Numbered from the stretch's first letter, positions 22,761 through 34,579 are shown. The stretch is 49,950 nucleotides of DNA from Purshia tridentata (GCA_003254885.1 QANT01007818.1:1-49950), one strand, 5' to 3'. A program made the numbers and translations. Notes: generated by a model from the sequence alone, not told the origin.

Positions 22761-24849
22761 CATCCACACACTCGCACACAGACTCGATGTCTTTACTTTT
22801 AAGATTTTAAGTAGATACTTTATCTGCCTCTAAGAAAAAAGTTGCATACTTTATCTGAACTGAACATACTGTTTATAGAAAGTTTTTTTCTTTCTATAAA
22901 ATAATGCAATGATATTTGTTCTTGGTTTTTATTTAACATTAATGCTTATGTTAAAATCATATTCTCTACTTGTCGTAATTTGTTCATTAGAAAAAGTTCA
23001 TTTGCTTATTTAAACAAATATATCAATATCTATAGATATATATTAAGTAGATGAGAAACATATTTATATAAATTAGATGAGAAAAGTTATATTCTATCCC
23101 AACAAAACAACAAATTAATTTGCTTTTTCTTTTGGGTAAATTCCAAATCAAATTTGTTTGGTAAGTCTTGTCGAGAAGAGTTGAAGAAGCATACATGTGC
23201 CTCCCATAATTGCAAATCATTCCCAACTTATTTATTAGGAATTAATGTAGGAATAATCAGTATTCTTAAATATTATAAAAGAGAAGATAAATGAGTGATG
23301 ATAAAAAATGTGGTCAGCATTCTGAAGAGTCTCAACTGGTCTGCGGTGACCGGTGACCGGTGAGTGGTGGTGAACAAAAGGAAAAAGGACAAATGAGTCG
23401 TAGACACAGCATTACAAAACGACAAATTAAAAGGAATCAGTACCCAATCTATCTCCACAAATCAAAGACTCTCACAGTTTGTCTGGGACAACATGCTATT
23501 TAAGTTTGGTGAGTTTCTTTGACTTTTATTGCAATTACTACATTCGTTGGCCAAAAGAAAAAAGTTAGTCTCTTTATATTCGATCATTAGAATGTAACTT
23601 CTGACCAAACGAAGAATCCCACAATTACTGGATGTAACATGGTCTAAAGATGTACCTCAAAATTATTATTAAAATTTGAAAGAGTGACTCTTCACAGTGG
23701 TATTATGTCACTCCTCTCTGCTAAAAAATACGTGGCAATTGATTCTATCAAAATTTGTAAGTATGACATTTGATAGATAGAAATGACTTTTATAAATAAC
23801 TAAAAATTATAGGACAATGTTATTAATTTAATAATCTTGCAGCATGTGAAGATTTTGGACCTTATGCATAAAGACATATTGGGTAATTTAACTAACTAAC
23901 CCCTTTTAATATTCATGGCAAAAAAAAAAACTCCTTTTAATTGGGTGTAAATTTTTTTTTATTCATGACAGAGTTTTTAAGCTATTTTGACTTTTTGGCC
24001 TTTTTTAGACCAAAATATTCCTAAGCTTTTCTAACCCTTTTTCTGGTCACCACACACCACCCGTTGGCCACCAACATAGCCACCATCTTGTTGCAACATC
24101 CAAACCCTCCTCCACCTTTTTGCTGCATCAGTCATGAAGGACAACAACCCATACTTAAAGCTCCCCACTTGCCGATGCCCACTTCCCTCACCGCCAGTGA
24201 CCCATCATCTCCTTTCTTTATCTCTTTCATCTTCTCTCTCCATCCAAATTTGAAAAAAAGAAAAAGAAATTTGGAGTACTAGATTTCCTAAGATTTCCTA
24301 TTTCTCTTTACCTTGTCTTGTTGTATTCTTTATTTTATTGGAAGTGTAATTCCTAGTTCTCCTTGTATTATGTACTCTATAAATACCCCCTTATTGGGAA
24401 AAATATAATTGATTAGTCTTTGACAGAATCATGTACATTTTAGTTTTGCTTACTTGGAATTGGATGGAACTTTGTTGATTTTGATTTACATCAATGATGA
24501 ACCATTTAGGGTAGTCAAATTTCCCAAAAGTGTTCTCTGTGGGAAAAATTAAAGAAAAAGAAAACTCTCAACTATGATCCTACTGATAATATTGTTCTTG
24601 ATATATGGACAATAATTGAGATATTTATTATACATACAAAAAAATGATAATAATGGTCCTCGAACTTTACTTTGAGTATCATTTTGGTCAACAAACTTGT
24701 TTTTTGAATTCTCTTAATTCACTTGTGTATCGCTTAATTCCATTCCGTCAATTTCATCCACTTTTTCCATCAATGTTCAGGTATAAAACATGTGAGTCAC
24801 TTTTAAAAGGTAAAAATGATAACTCATCCCCTCTTTCTTTCCCCAATGT
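22761..24849. other. Gene-free AT-rich region with a possible LTR fragment
   Basis: No gene is supported. Around 24290-24420 a sequence with CTATAAATACCCCCTTATTG preceded by TTTCCTATTTCTCTTTACC resembles the promoter part of a copia-type LTR, but I could not find its ends or a partner. The open stretch at 24064-24282 is proline-rich low complexity and is not convincing as a gene. Confidence 0.3.
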
Positions 24850-24857
24850 GATATACG

Positions 24858-25962
24858 CAAGGATTTAAATTTCGTTTTTGGGAAGGGGCGAAATTTTGAA
24901 ACGTTTTCTTTAAATTTTCATGTAAATTTCAAAAATTTTTCCGAAATACCCAAAATTTTCTGAAATTTTCAAAATTATGTTCAAACATTAAAAATCAAAA
25001 TCAAAATTACACAAAATTGGTACTTCAAACCTTATGGGAATGAAAACCTACAGTGAGGGAAGAAAAATCCACAAAAAAAGGGTGATCGGAGCTCGGAGGT
25101 GGTCGGAATTAGCAAAAGAATCCAACAGTGACAAGGTCTAATTTTGCAATTTTTGTTGAATGTGGTGGCTGGCCGGCATTGAGGAAGGGCGGGAGAAGAT
25201 GGCTGATGCCTAGGGGTCCTGTTGGTGGCCTTGGGTTGACTGGAAAAGGCCGGCCTGGTGGTCGAAATTGTTGGTGGCACGACTGTGTGAAGGAGGAAGA
25301 GAAAAAGAAAAAAGAAAAAACAGATGGGAAAGAAAGAAGACTAAAGGAGAGGTGAGAATCATGGGCCTGCGAAAAAGGAAGGAAAGAAAAAAAAAAAAGA
25401 AAGGAAAAAAAAAAATTTTTGGATTGATTGGGGTTTGAGGGATTTAGGCAATTGGAAAAAAAAAAAAGGTTTGGAGTTTCATTTGGGTTTTATTTAGTCC
25501 TTTAACTTTGGGGTTTCATTTGGTCTTTAGCTTTGGGATTTCGTTTTACCCTAAATCATAATATATTTCTATACAAAAAATAATTAAAGATACCCTAAAA
25601 GACCTAAATCTTTAATATCTTATACCTTATTTTAAAAAATATAGAGTATAAATAATATACTAATTTCATTTATTAATTATACTAATTTTATTTAACTGTA
25701 CATTTGTCTCCAGCACGCATTATAATCACCTTATATCACATGAAATCTACTAGATAATTTAGTTTCTTCAATATTTTTTATCAAGATAGTAGATAATATG
25801 TTAAATAAACATATGATAAAGTTTCATTCAAAATTTCATTCAAAATTTCATATTTTAATAGCAATTTCTATTGCTTCAGTTTAATTTCTGTCGAAATTTA
25901 AAATTTCTTAAAATGCAAAATTTCCATCGAAACTTTTGCGGATATAGAAATTTAACTCCTTG
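24858..25962. mobile_element. hAT-like non-autonomous element, 1105 bp, with 8-bp target duplication
   Basis: Left terminus CAAGGATTTAAATTTC; reverse complement of the right terminus CAAGGAGTTAAATTTC (15 of 16 identical). It is flanked by GATATACG (24850-24857) and GATATACA (25963-25970), an 8-bp duplication with one change, as expected for hAT. The CA[A/G]GG start is also usual for hAT. Subterminal AAATTT/GAAATTT motifs are dense on both arms. The middle (25040-25380) is distinctly more GC-rich and purine-biased, and no transposase is encoded. Confidence 0.75.
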
Positions 25963-26013
25963 GATATACATGACTAAAATTGACAAAAAAATATATATGA
26001 AATTGACAAAATA

Positions 26014-26851
26014 ATGGTTATATTTCCACCCCTCTCTCCTATTTTTTTCACCCATATTTTAATAAAATAGACAATGACAATTTATCCTTTTCTGAAATGA
26101 CCTTTAAGGACTTAAAAAACTAAAAAGAAGTAAATATACTCTACCCACCTCTCCCTATTCACCCACTTCTTTAAAGCAACTTAAACTTCATAAATCTTAA
26201 ATCTTGTTTTTGGGTGCTGAAAAATTAATTCAATTAATCCTCTTTAATTACTACTTGTTAGTTTTAGTTTGTTAAACTGTGTATTAGCTTATAATCATTG
26301 AACAATGAACATATATACATCTTTTTTTTTTTTTTCTACAAACCCAATTAATTAATAATCATTTTCTAACTTAACTAAAGGTTTTGCTATAACACCTGGA
26401 ATTCGTCTTTGCATTCCTTTCCTTCGACCACGCCGGAAACGTCTCTGTTAACAAAAGCTCTTGTTTCAACATATAATTAATTCTTATGCCTTTTTTGCAT
26501 GTAATTGAAAATTGGTCTTACTTGTTTATGGGTCATGTGAGTATAAGAAAACAAAATGCTACTCTAATTATATGATTATAACATATTGGAGATGATTCAT
26601 CAATGAACATTTCATTGCAAATAAATTTTGAAAGAAAGAAATTTTTTTTAAAAAAAAAGTGGGTGGGGTAGTAGTTAAAATGGATGAGAAGAGTGTTTAT
26701 TGAGTGAGTGTTTTAGTTTATATATTAAAGGGTATTATAGGAATAATGAGAGGTGTGAAGAGTGTTTTAATATTTTTTTTCAAAAATAATGGTGGGTGTA
26801 AAAATAAAATGAGTGAGAAATTAGAACATTGAGGTGGAAATAAAACCACTC
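26014..26851. mobile_element. Inverted-repeat element, ~840 bp (MITE-like)
   Basis: The left end ATGGTTATATTTCCACC matches the reverse complement of the right end, GTGGTTTTATTTCCACC, and similarity continues inward (CTCTCTCCTA.., TTTTTTCACCCAT against TTTCTCACTCAT). TTGACAAAATA (26003-26013) and TTGACGAAATA (26852-26862) flank it and could be the target duplication. The interior is AT-rich and non-coding. The left flank is itself repetitive, so the exact boundary is uncertain. Confidence 0.45.
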
Positions 26852-26862
26852 TTGACGAAATA

Positions 26863-28128
26863 GACTAAAATAATACACAAATAGTTTGTGAACTATAAAA
26901 TTCATAAAAAAAATTCATAAAACAAAGTGATATTCAAGATAAATTTCAGGGATTATTGCTGTAGTTTTGTCTAATATATATAGGCAATTATTTTCTTCTC
27001 GAACAATCGATCTAAACTATTTGTTAGGTTAATTTTTAGCTTGAATGTGTAAGTGATTTAGATAGCCATGAATGTTTCCACTGCAGCTCATCAATACATA
27101 TTCCACGGAATCACCTGCAACCCATATATTGCATCATAAATTTAACACTAAGCACCACTTATTTTTTCTTCACCGCCTACTTGATACCATTATATATATA
27201 TATATATAGCGTTGAAAAGGTCAATGACGTTTCAGAATTGCATATATTGGAATATCTTAGCTCGGAGCAGCCCATGTTTCTTTCCTTAATTGCGTTATAT
27301 ATTATACATCATTAGATACGGATTATTGTTGTCTTATAATTTCTTTAGCTGGTTACTTTTTTTTTCTAATTAAGTAACATTTTTTGTTCATAACATTAGA
27401 GTTCAGGATTTTGGGCGGAGATTGGCAAGTACCATATATCCACTGGACCAAATAATTATTAGCATTCAAACACTTTGTTAATTTTGTTATCTTAAACCTT
27501 TTTAATATAGAAAATCATAGATAACTACAAAATGAATATATGTTGATTTTGTACGTTAAATGTCCGGTGAAATCGAGGAGATTCTGAAATTAATTAATTA
27601 TGCATGCAAAGTAGTAGTATTAGATATTGATGAAGCAGTTGTCTTTACCGTTAAATTTAAAAATTCATATATTGATATTTTATTTGTGCTGTGGTTGTTG
27701 CATAGGATGACATATACCTAATTAAAGTTTGTTGGGAGAAAATGACATATAGGCTTTATAGACAGTGGGCAATGGACGGTGGTGATCGAGTATTCGAGTT
27801 GGGTGGTACTCGTTAATCATATTGATATGCATCCTTTTTTGACTGAGAGACTCACTTGAGACGACCGAGTGGCCCAAATTAATTTATAGCTTGCTTTCAA
27901 GTTTCAAGTCAATGGATATATACTGGATCCGAGTAGTCAAATTTGTGCAAATTTAAACAGCGTCAGCAGCATACACATTAAATTGAAAATCGATATACAT
28001 ACAGATATGATTGTAAATACAATCATATCGATGTGCACTTAAGTTCCATGAAAGCTATCTCAAGTGGTAATTAATTCTAATATCCTAACTATAATTTTAA
28101 TTACTGGATAATTAATCTGGATCATCGA
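26863..28128. other. Gene-free region downstream of the polygalacturonase pair
   Basis: AT-rich with an AT microsatellite near 27190-27210. The part next to 28128 is presumably the 3' UTR of the minus-strand polygalacturonase. Nothing else is recognised. Confidence 0.3.
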
Positions 28129-29680
28129 TCACAGACAACTCTGAGGCATAAGTGTGCCAGTGCTGGTGCCCCCAATGTTCTTACATGATGACGTGGCTGC
28201 TTTATTCATGTATGTAAGTTTTATATCATGCAATCGAATCCCTCTGCATGGATTGCTTGGGCTGCAGTCAAATGTTACAGCCTCCGGTGTTGCAGACGTT
28301 CCTGCTATATTTCTGTATGTCACTCCACTAATCTTCACTCCCGAACTCTATACATATATAGACATCAAATTATTCACGGCCAAATTCAATTAATTAAATA
28401 TTGGATTGATGATTAATTAATTAAATCACCTGATTAGGACAGCCTTGGTTATTTGGGCAGTAGTTCTGATCAATAATGATGGGGTTCTCAACGTTCTTCA
28501 TCACAATATTTTGGAAGAGAATGTTCCTTACAAACCCATTACTGGGCCTGGCCCATGACTTTATTCGCACTCCATTGTCTGACCCACTGAATACTGCATT
28601 CGTTAGTGTCACATTTTCCACTCCGGCTTCGTTCACTTCCTTGCCTAGACTACCAATGCTGCATATGCATATAGGTCACACCTCACGTCAGACACATTCA
28701 TTATTTAATTAATAAAGTACATCAATAAAATAATGAATTACCTTACGCCATGGCCTGGGCCACACTTGATATTAGTCATGTACAGATTTCTGGTGCCAGG
28801 ACCAATTGATATGCAGTCGTCTCCAGTTTGCAAGGTGCTGCCAGTGATGGTCACACCGGTTGAGGTCTGCACATGAATGCCATCGGTGTTAGGCGATTCA
28901 GCCGGAGCAATTAGCTTCACATTTCGGACCACCACATTGTTGCAGCTGTTGATTACAAGGTGAGCAAGCTGGCTGTTGATGGATGTCAAACCACTTATCA
29001 CAATGTTGTTTGCCCAATTGAACGTTATTGACTGCACAACAAAATATACACACACCTTTGTAAACAATATATATGGATTCATTCCAAAAATAATTGACAA
29101 TAAATATATAAAAATCTCGGATGCGTACCCTAGCTCCAACTGGACAACTCTTTCCAGCTTTTCTGCAAGCCCAGTGTTGGGAATAAATCCCCTCGCCACG
29201 ACAAATATATCAATTAAACCTCATGGGCTGGACCAATCCCAACACCCAGAATCCAGTCCCCTTGGCGTCGAGGGTACCACCGAGGAGTGTAACTCGGTCG
29301 ACCTTAATGAACAAAATCCAGTAGCCGGAGTTGCCCAAAGCCCAATAGTCAGTGGGGGCAATAAGGGTTCCGTCTATTCGAACAGTAATTTTAGTCTTGC
29401 ATGGGCCTCTAAAGACAGCAGCTTTGAGCAAGAACCTGCCTTTGGGAACATACATGGTGGATGGTTGAGCAGAGCTGCATGCCGATGCCCATGCCTTGAC
29501 GAATGCTTGGGTGGAGTCTGTTTTCCCATCTGCTTTTGCCCCAAACTTCATCACATTATAGCTGAGAGCTGCTGCAGCGTTGGATACTTGGAACAAATTA
29601 CTAGCAGAGAATATGAGAATGAGAAAGAGGGAGGACACAAGTAGAGTACTACAATGATTGAATATCATAAGATTTGCCAT
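28129..29680 (-). pseudogene. Polygalacturonase (GH28), exon 1 interrupted by an LTR-like insertion
   Basis: A pectin-degrading glycoside hydrolase family 28 gene; intact members are secreted to the wall and cleave homogalacturonan. Exons on the minus strand: 29680-29129, 29031-28742, 28658-28430, 28347-28129 (stop TGA). The start at 29680 gives a hydrophobic signal peptide (MANLMIF... through LFLILIFSAS). Catalytic motifs are all present in exons 2-3: [19 protein letters not shown] and RIK. In exon 1 a 75-bp insertion (29170-29244 including one target copy) splits the conserved GTGFW/ACRKAGKSCP sequence and brings an in-frame TGA at 29210, so the direct product would be about 156 residues without catalytic residues. 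Everything else is undamaged and exons 2-4 have exactly the same lengths as the neighbouring copy, so the break looks recent. Rescue by splicing of a 54-nt intron within the insertion is possible but unproven. Confidence 0.85.
29175..29244. mobile_element. 70-bp solo-LTR-like insertion with 5-bp target duplication CCCAG
   Basis: The insertion begins TGTTGGGA and ends TCCCAACA, a perfect 8-bp inverted terminus with the TG...CA ends of an LTR. It is flanked by CCCAG on both sides (29170-29174 and 29245-29249). Removing it with one CCCAG restores a continuous polygalacturonase reading frame that matches the paralogue at 34046-34513, which has no intron there. The size fits the very small LTRs of TRIM/SMART-type elements; a tiny 5-bp-duplication MITE is the alternative. 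Confidence 0.8.
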
Positions 29681-29724
29681 TTCGATCAGTAAATGGAATG
29701 TTGGATATCTCAGCAATTTGGAGG

Positions 29725-29732
29725 TATTTATA
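29725..29732 (-). promoter_or_regulatory. TATA box of the first polygalacturonase
   Basis: TATAAATA on the minus strand, 45 nt upstream of the start codon at 29680. This implies a very short 5' leader. Confidence 0.6.
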
Positions 29733-31791
29733 GTAGTGTTTTACGTACGACTAGGTATGTACATATATGCATGATTGAGTAGTAGTGTAATTTTAATCAT
29801 CATCGATGATGAAAGAGCTTAAGAAATAAAGTCAAAAAGTATATTATAGTACGCTGCACGTCGTAGGCTTCATTTAGCTTGGAATTAATTATCTAGATAC
29901 ATATGTATATGTACGGAGGCATTCATATATGCATGTGAAGTGTGAAATAAGCAGCTACGGATGGAGGTTAGAGACTAGAGAGAAAAAGACGGCGGCCAGG
30001 CATATATGCCATGTGAGAGTTTGTTGACAGGGACGGTATGTTAGTTAGTTGGTTAATTTGGGACTTTCAATTAGTTAATTTATAGTTGAAGCCCTTAATT
30101 ACAGCTTAGCTAACGTAGAAAATATATAAGAAATATTTCTCTATTTAAATTCTGCCACGTGACACGTGGAGGGAGCCCGCAGGAGTATCTGGCGGAGTAG
30201 TCGCCGAACATTAAGCCATCAACAGTCGTCAACAAGAAGAGTTGCAATATATCCACCGCGCGCTTAAATTGGTGAATACGATCCTAATCATTCAGACACC
30301 CACTTAATTGTCAATTCTATCTACGGTCCTCTCGTGACTTTTAGACCATCAATTAATTCACCTTTAATTAATTATTATCAACTCTCTCTCTCTTTCTGAA
30401 ATATAAACTCTCTTCAATTCAATTAATCAATGATTGAGAAAATACAATATTTCTTTCACATTCAATTTTTGGCAACCAAACATGTATTAGCTATAACATG
30501 GGCCATGGCCGTACTCACGTACCACTTGTAAATCATATGCGTACAGCACTTATCAGAAAAAAAATTAATATACAGTGTTATTTCATTAGCCTTATACTCT
30601 ACTTATCAATTATCATCATTATTTTTTATTTCCCGAGTTTGACTTTATTCAAATTTTAATTTCTGAGGTGCACATGCAATTGTTATTTCCAAATTAAACA
30701 GATGAACTCAAATTGATTGTTGTTAATTCTCATTAATATTGAACCTTACTGTACCAACTGTATCTAACTATATATATACATAGCTCAATATTAAGTCACA
30801 TTATCATAAGTACAAACTTAATTAGCCAAGACTAAGTGTGAGATACATTATAAACATCCAAATCCGTTAGGTCTCTTTGCCTAACAAACAAAAAGTTTTG
30901 AGTATTAGATGACCTCAATGGGCCGGATATACGTCCACTATTACTCAAAAAATAAAATAAAAACAGAAGAAACTTCATTATCTAAGATAGAAACTTTCTT
31001 CTTAAATTAAACTTAGTTCAAGTCAAGTCAAGAATAATGAATAATTTATTACGTACAGAGAAGCTTAAAGACGCTGCTACCATGTGAAAGGGTTCCAAAG
31101 GATTGATATTGATTAACTATTGTATATATATCTTCAAAGGGGAGCGAAAAGAATTAAAAAGGCGACTTTTTTTTATTGTTTATCCAAAACTCGATCAATT
31201 AATGAGACAATGAGCATCAAGTTCATGCATGTTTTCATTAGGTGCTGTCGACGTTTATTAATAACGTACCAAGTTGTCTTATGCTTCTAAACAAATCTTA
31301 AAAAAGCAAATGCCCTATTTTCCGTATTCCTTAATTTATCAAATTAAAAAAATATTAATTTATATTTATCTGCCGAAAATTAACTTGTGCATCAAGAAGT
31401 ACTACTTATGTACTGTAGTTTGCTTGGCCTTGTCACGTGTGGCTTGTGTTGAATTAGTTTCTTGTTTCATTAATCCCCTTGTACTCTGTTTAATTTTCAG
31501 CCTAGTTAATTTGGAGGCTTGTTGTTTTGGTACCAACTACCAAGCAAGCTTCTATTTTATAAAGTTAATTTGAATTCCCAAAAAGAGAAAATACTACACA
31601 AACCTTTGCTTAATTAAAAAGAAAAATAAAAAAGGAATAGACTTTTACGTACGTACGTAGTACTTTACATTGAAAATTACAGGGAATGAATGGGGCAGGA
31701 GAATAGGTAGCTAGTGAATTTATATATGACATAAATTAATTAAAAAATATGTATTATACATGTTTATTTTAAGAATGAATGGATGGATGGA
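29733..31791. other. Intergenic region between the two polygalacturonases
   Basis: About 2 kb of AT-rich DNA. It contains a paired G-box at 30155-30169 and several TACGTACGTA palindromes (for example near 31650). No coding sequence is supported. The bases next to 31791 are presumably the 3' UTR of the upstream polygalacturonase. Confidence 0.4.
30155..30169. promoter_or_regulatory. Paired G-box/ABRE-like site upstream of the first polygalacturonase
   Basis: CCACGTGACACGTGG holds two ACGTG cores in a nearly palindromic arrangement, about 475 bp upstream of the start codon at 29680. Such pairs are typical bZIP (ABF/HY5) or bHLH targets. Function here is inferred. Confidence 0.4.
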
Positions 31792-34513
31792 TCAGAAACA
31801 ACTCCTTGGTATGATCACTCCGCTCTTGCTGCCACCTATATTGGCACAAGATGACGTGGCTTGTCTTTTACCAAAGGTCAGCCTTATATCTTGGAGTTTA
31901 ATCCCCCAGCACGGATTACTGGGGCTGCAGTAGAAATTCATGGCTACTGGAGTTCTTGATGTTCCCCTTATGTTCTTGTATGTCACTCCGCTAATCTTCA
32001 CCCCAGATCTCTGCTTAATCAACAAATTCAAATTAATATATTCATTTTAATTTAATGCCCAAACAAAATTAAATTAGATTAAATTCGATCGTACCTGATG
32101 CGGACAACCTTGGTTTCCAGGGCAGTATTTTTGGTCAATGATGATGGGGTTATCGACATTTTTCATGATAAGGTTGCGATAAACAATGTTTCTTGCAAAA
32201 CCATTGCTGGGTCTGGCCCATGTCTTGATACGTACCCCGTTTTGAGTTTTAGTGAACACAGAACTTGTTACTGTCACATTTTGCACACCTTCTTCATTCG
32301 CATAATCACCAAGGCTACCTATGCTGTGTACGTACCACCCTCATCATTAACTTAAATTAATTAACATGCAGCCACCAATATTATCAAAATATCTACCAAA
32401 TTAAGGGTTAATTAAGGTGGTGGTACCTAATTCCATGTCCAGGGCCACAGGCAATGCGCTCAATCCACACGTTTTTGGAGCCGGAGCCGATAGATATGCA
32501 GTCATCGCCAGTCATAATGGTAGTGGCAGTGATGGTAACGGCAGTGGAAGAGTGAACTAGGATGCCATCTGTGTTGGGGCTTGAGCTTGGGGCTCTGATC
32601 TTCACGTTTTTAACCACTATATTGTTGCAATGGTGAATCGCCATATGAATTGTCTGGCTGTTGAGGGATGTTAACCCGCTCACCACCACGTTGTTACACC
32701 AAAACAACGACACCGACTGCGTACACATGCATGCATATGTAGTACGTGACAGATTAATTAATGAGGCTTTTAGATTTTAATCTTTCAATAAGATTAAAAA
32801 TTAAATTAAATAAGACCTGATGTAAGATTAGAAATTGATTTAGTCCTTTGACTATTTTCACGTACATCAGCATTCATATTACAGCTCATATTTATTTATT
32901 TTTAATATTTTTATTATTTTATTTGTTCTTAAAATACCCTTGTGTTTAACTATTTAAATTTTGTATATTCCTCATTTGTAACAGCCAATTTATGATTGAT
33001 TTGTCTTGATTGACTCCTATAATGATGCAAAATAAGTATACCTAAAAAAGCAAAGTTACCAAAAGCAAAATTAATTATCAAGATTAAGAATTATTAAGCA
33101 TAAAACAAGAGAAATTAAATAAAGTAAAAATAAAATATAAGCAATGTACTTAAAAAAAGGCTTAAAATAAAGTGCTTAAAAAACATACTTAAATAAAATA
33201 CATATACTAGTGTACCTTTTAGCATACCTAGCCTATACTGTTCCTAGCGCACCTACACTAGTGTGCCCTGTTAGCATACCTATACTAGTATATTTGTATA
33301 ACAACAAACCCAATTAAAATACCTACACAACAAACACAATTAAAATACCTGCACAGGCACCCCAACTAATCCGATCAAGCTCCTCACCCCTTCTTAAGCA
33401 CCTTACTCCAATATAAAACTTTTGGCTGCCATTTTCACCTTGCCCATTGGATCCATGTTGTCTATGAATTCAAAGCATTCTCCCTCCTCTCTCTTTAAAC
33501 CAAGATTACCATGTTGAATTTTATATTTGAAATCTTTTGAGAAAATTTAGGATACTGCAGCTTGATAATTGATTACGAGCTGGGTTGATTTTGTGGGAGC
33601 TAAGGTTGTGTATGTAAATAATATCAAGGTCAACTAAATATATATTAAAATGGTGTATTAAAATTTGGACTTATATTAGAAAGAGAAAAACCATCAGCTT
33701 ACAATCTAAAAAACAGACATCTTAATTAGGCCCTTAAATCTATGCAACCAAATAAATGTAAATTCATTTTGAATTTTGAATGAAATCAGTTATGACAATA
33801 AAAGTAATTATCACAAGGGTATTATAGAGAGAGGGAAACCAAAAATATTATTAAAAAATAAAAATCTGATGTGGAATATGTATGGTGACGTGGATATAGA
33901 GTCAAAGGACTAAATTTAATTTTTGATATTACATCAAGTATTAATCTAAACTTGAACTTATTGAGAGATTAATATCTAGTTTTCTGTTAATTAATTATAT
34001 AAATATATATAAACTTTTAGGATGAATATTCAATATTATACGTACTCTTGCTCCTGCTGTGCATCTGCCACCGGATCTCCGGCAACGCCAAAATCCGGCT
34101 CCCCTAGCATCAACAACTCCACCATAGACAGAAAGGCCATTGACCTTATTGAAAAAAATCCAATTTCCTGAGTTCCCAAGTTCCCAATAGTTGGATGGGG
34201 CAACAAGAGTGGAGCCTGCATCCATCTGAAACACAACTCTGCTGCTTCTGCAGGGCCCGCTAAAAACCACAGGTTTGAGCAAGAAAGTGCCCCGAGGAAC
34301 GTACACGGTAGCTGCCCTAATCGACATGCATGCCGATGACCATGCCTTGAGGAATGCTTGGCTGGACTCACTTTTCCCATCTCCTCTTGCACCGTAGCTC
34401 ACCACATTGTATGATGTACCTGCACCTGCAACTGATGATGATTCAAACCAGAACCCTATCATCAACATCCACAAAATCGGATCAACAAAACCAACATTAG
34501 GCTTAGGCGCCAT
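31792..34513 (-). CDS. Polygalacturonase (GH28), 4 exons, apparently intact
   Basis: Secreted pectinase of glycoside hydrolase family 28. Exons on the minus strand: 34513-34046, 32716-32427, 32323-32095, 32010-31792; 1206 nt, 401 aa, stop TGA. The N-terminus has a hydrophobic signal segment ending near SSSVAGA, followed by [14 protein letters not shown]. Catalytic and binding motifs are complete: NTDG (204-207), TGDDCISIG with DD at 227-228, CGPGHG (249-251 for GHG) and RIK (284-286), plus conserved cysteines in CSPSNPC and the C-terminal SSC...SCF. Exons 2-4 (290, 229 and 219 nt) match the adjacent broken copy exactly, showing tandem duplication. Intron 1 is 1329 nt against 97 nt in the copy, because of an inserted inverted-repeat element. 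A TATATATA at 34580-34587 may be the promoter TATA. Endo- versus exo-activity and tissue cannot be told from the sequence. Confidence 0.92.
32771..33978. mobile_element. ~1.2-kb inverted-repeat element inside polygalacturonase intron 1
   Basis: The left end TAGATTTTAATCTTTCAATA resembles the reverse complement of the right end, TAGATATTAATCTCTCAATA. Similarity continues inward for about 170 bp (TGATGTAA, TTTAGTCCTTTGACT, CACGT, AATACCCTTGTG against their reverse complements). Subtracting it from the intron leaves about 120 nt, near the 97 nt of the paralogue. A convincing target duplication was not found. The middle (33200-33420) contains short repeats of CTACACTAGTGTG-like and CAATTAAAATACCT sequence. 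Confidence 0.6.
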
Positions 34514-34579
34514 CTTAATTCTATATCTACTTGAGATTCGTTAATATATTTCTGATCGATTCATTCACCAATTGGACCC

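Noticed and set aside
24064..24282. 72-codon proline-rich open frame
   Set aside because: Low-complexity composition, no conserved motif, no splice context; probably repeat-derived.
28976..29644. 222-codon plus-strand open frame
   Set aside because: It is antisense to polygalacturonase exons 1-2 and the intron between them, and its protein resembles no family.
29129..29680. Ordinary intron at the TGG/GTG site of polygalacturonase exon 1
   Set aside because: No AG precedes the resumed conserved sequence, the paralogue has no intron there, and the segment has LTR-like ends with a 5-bp duplication, so an insertion explains it better.
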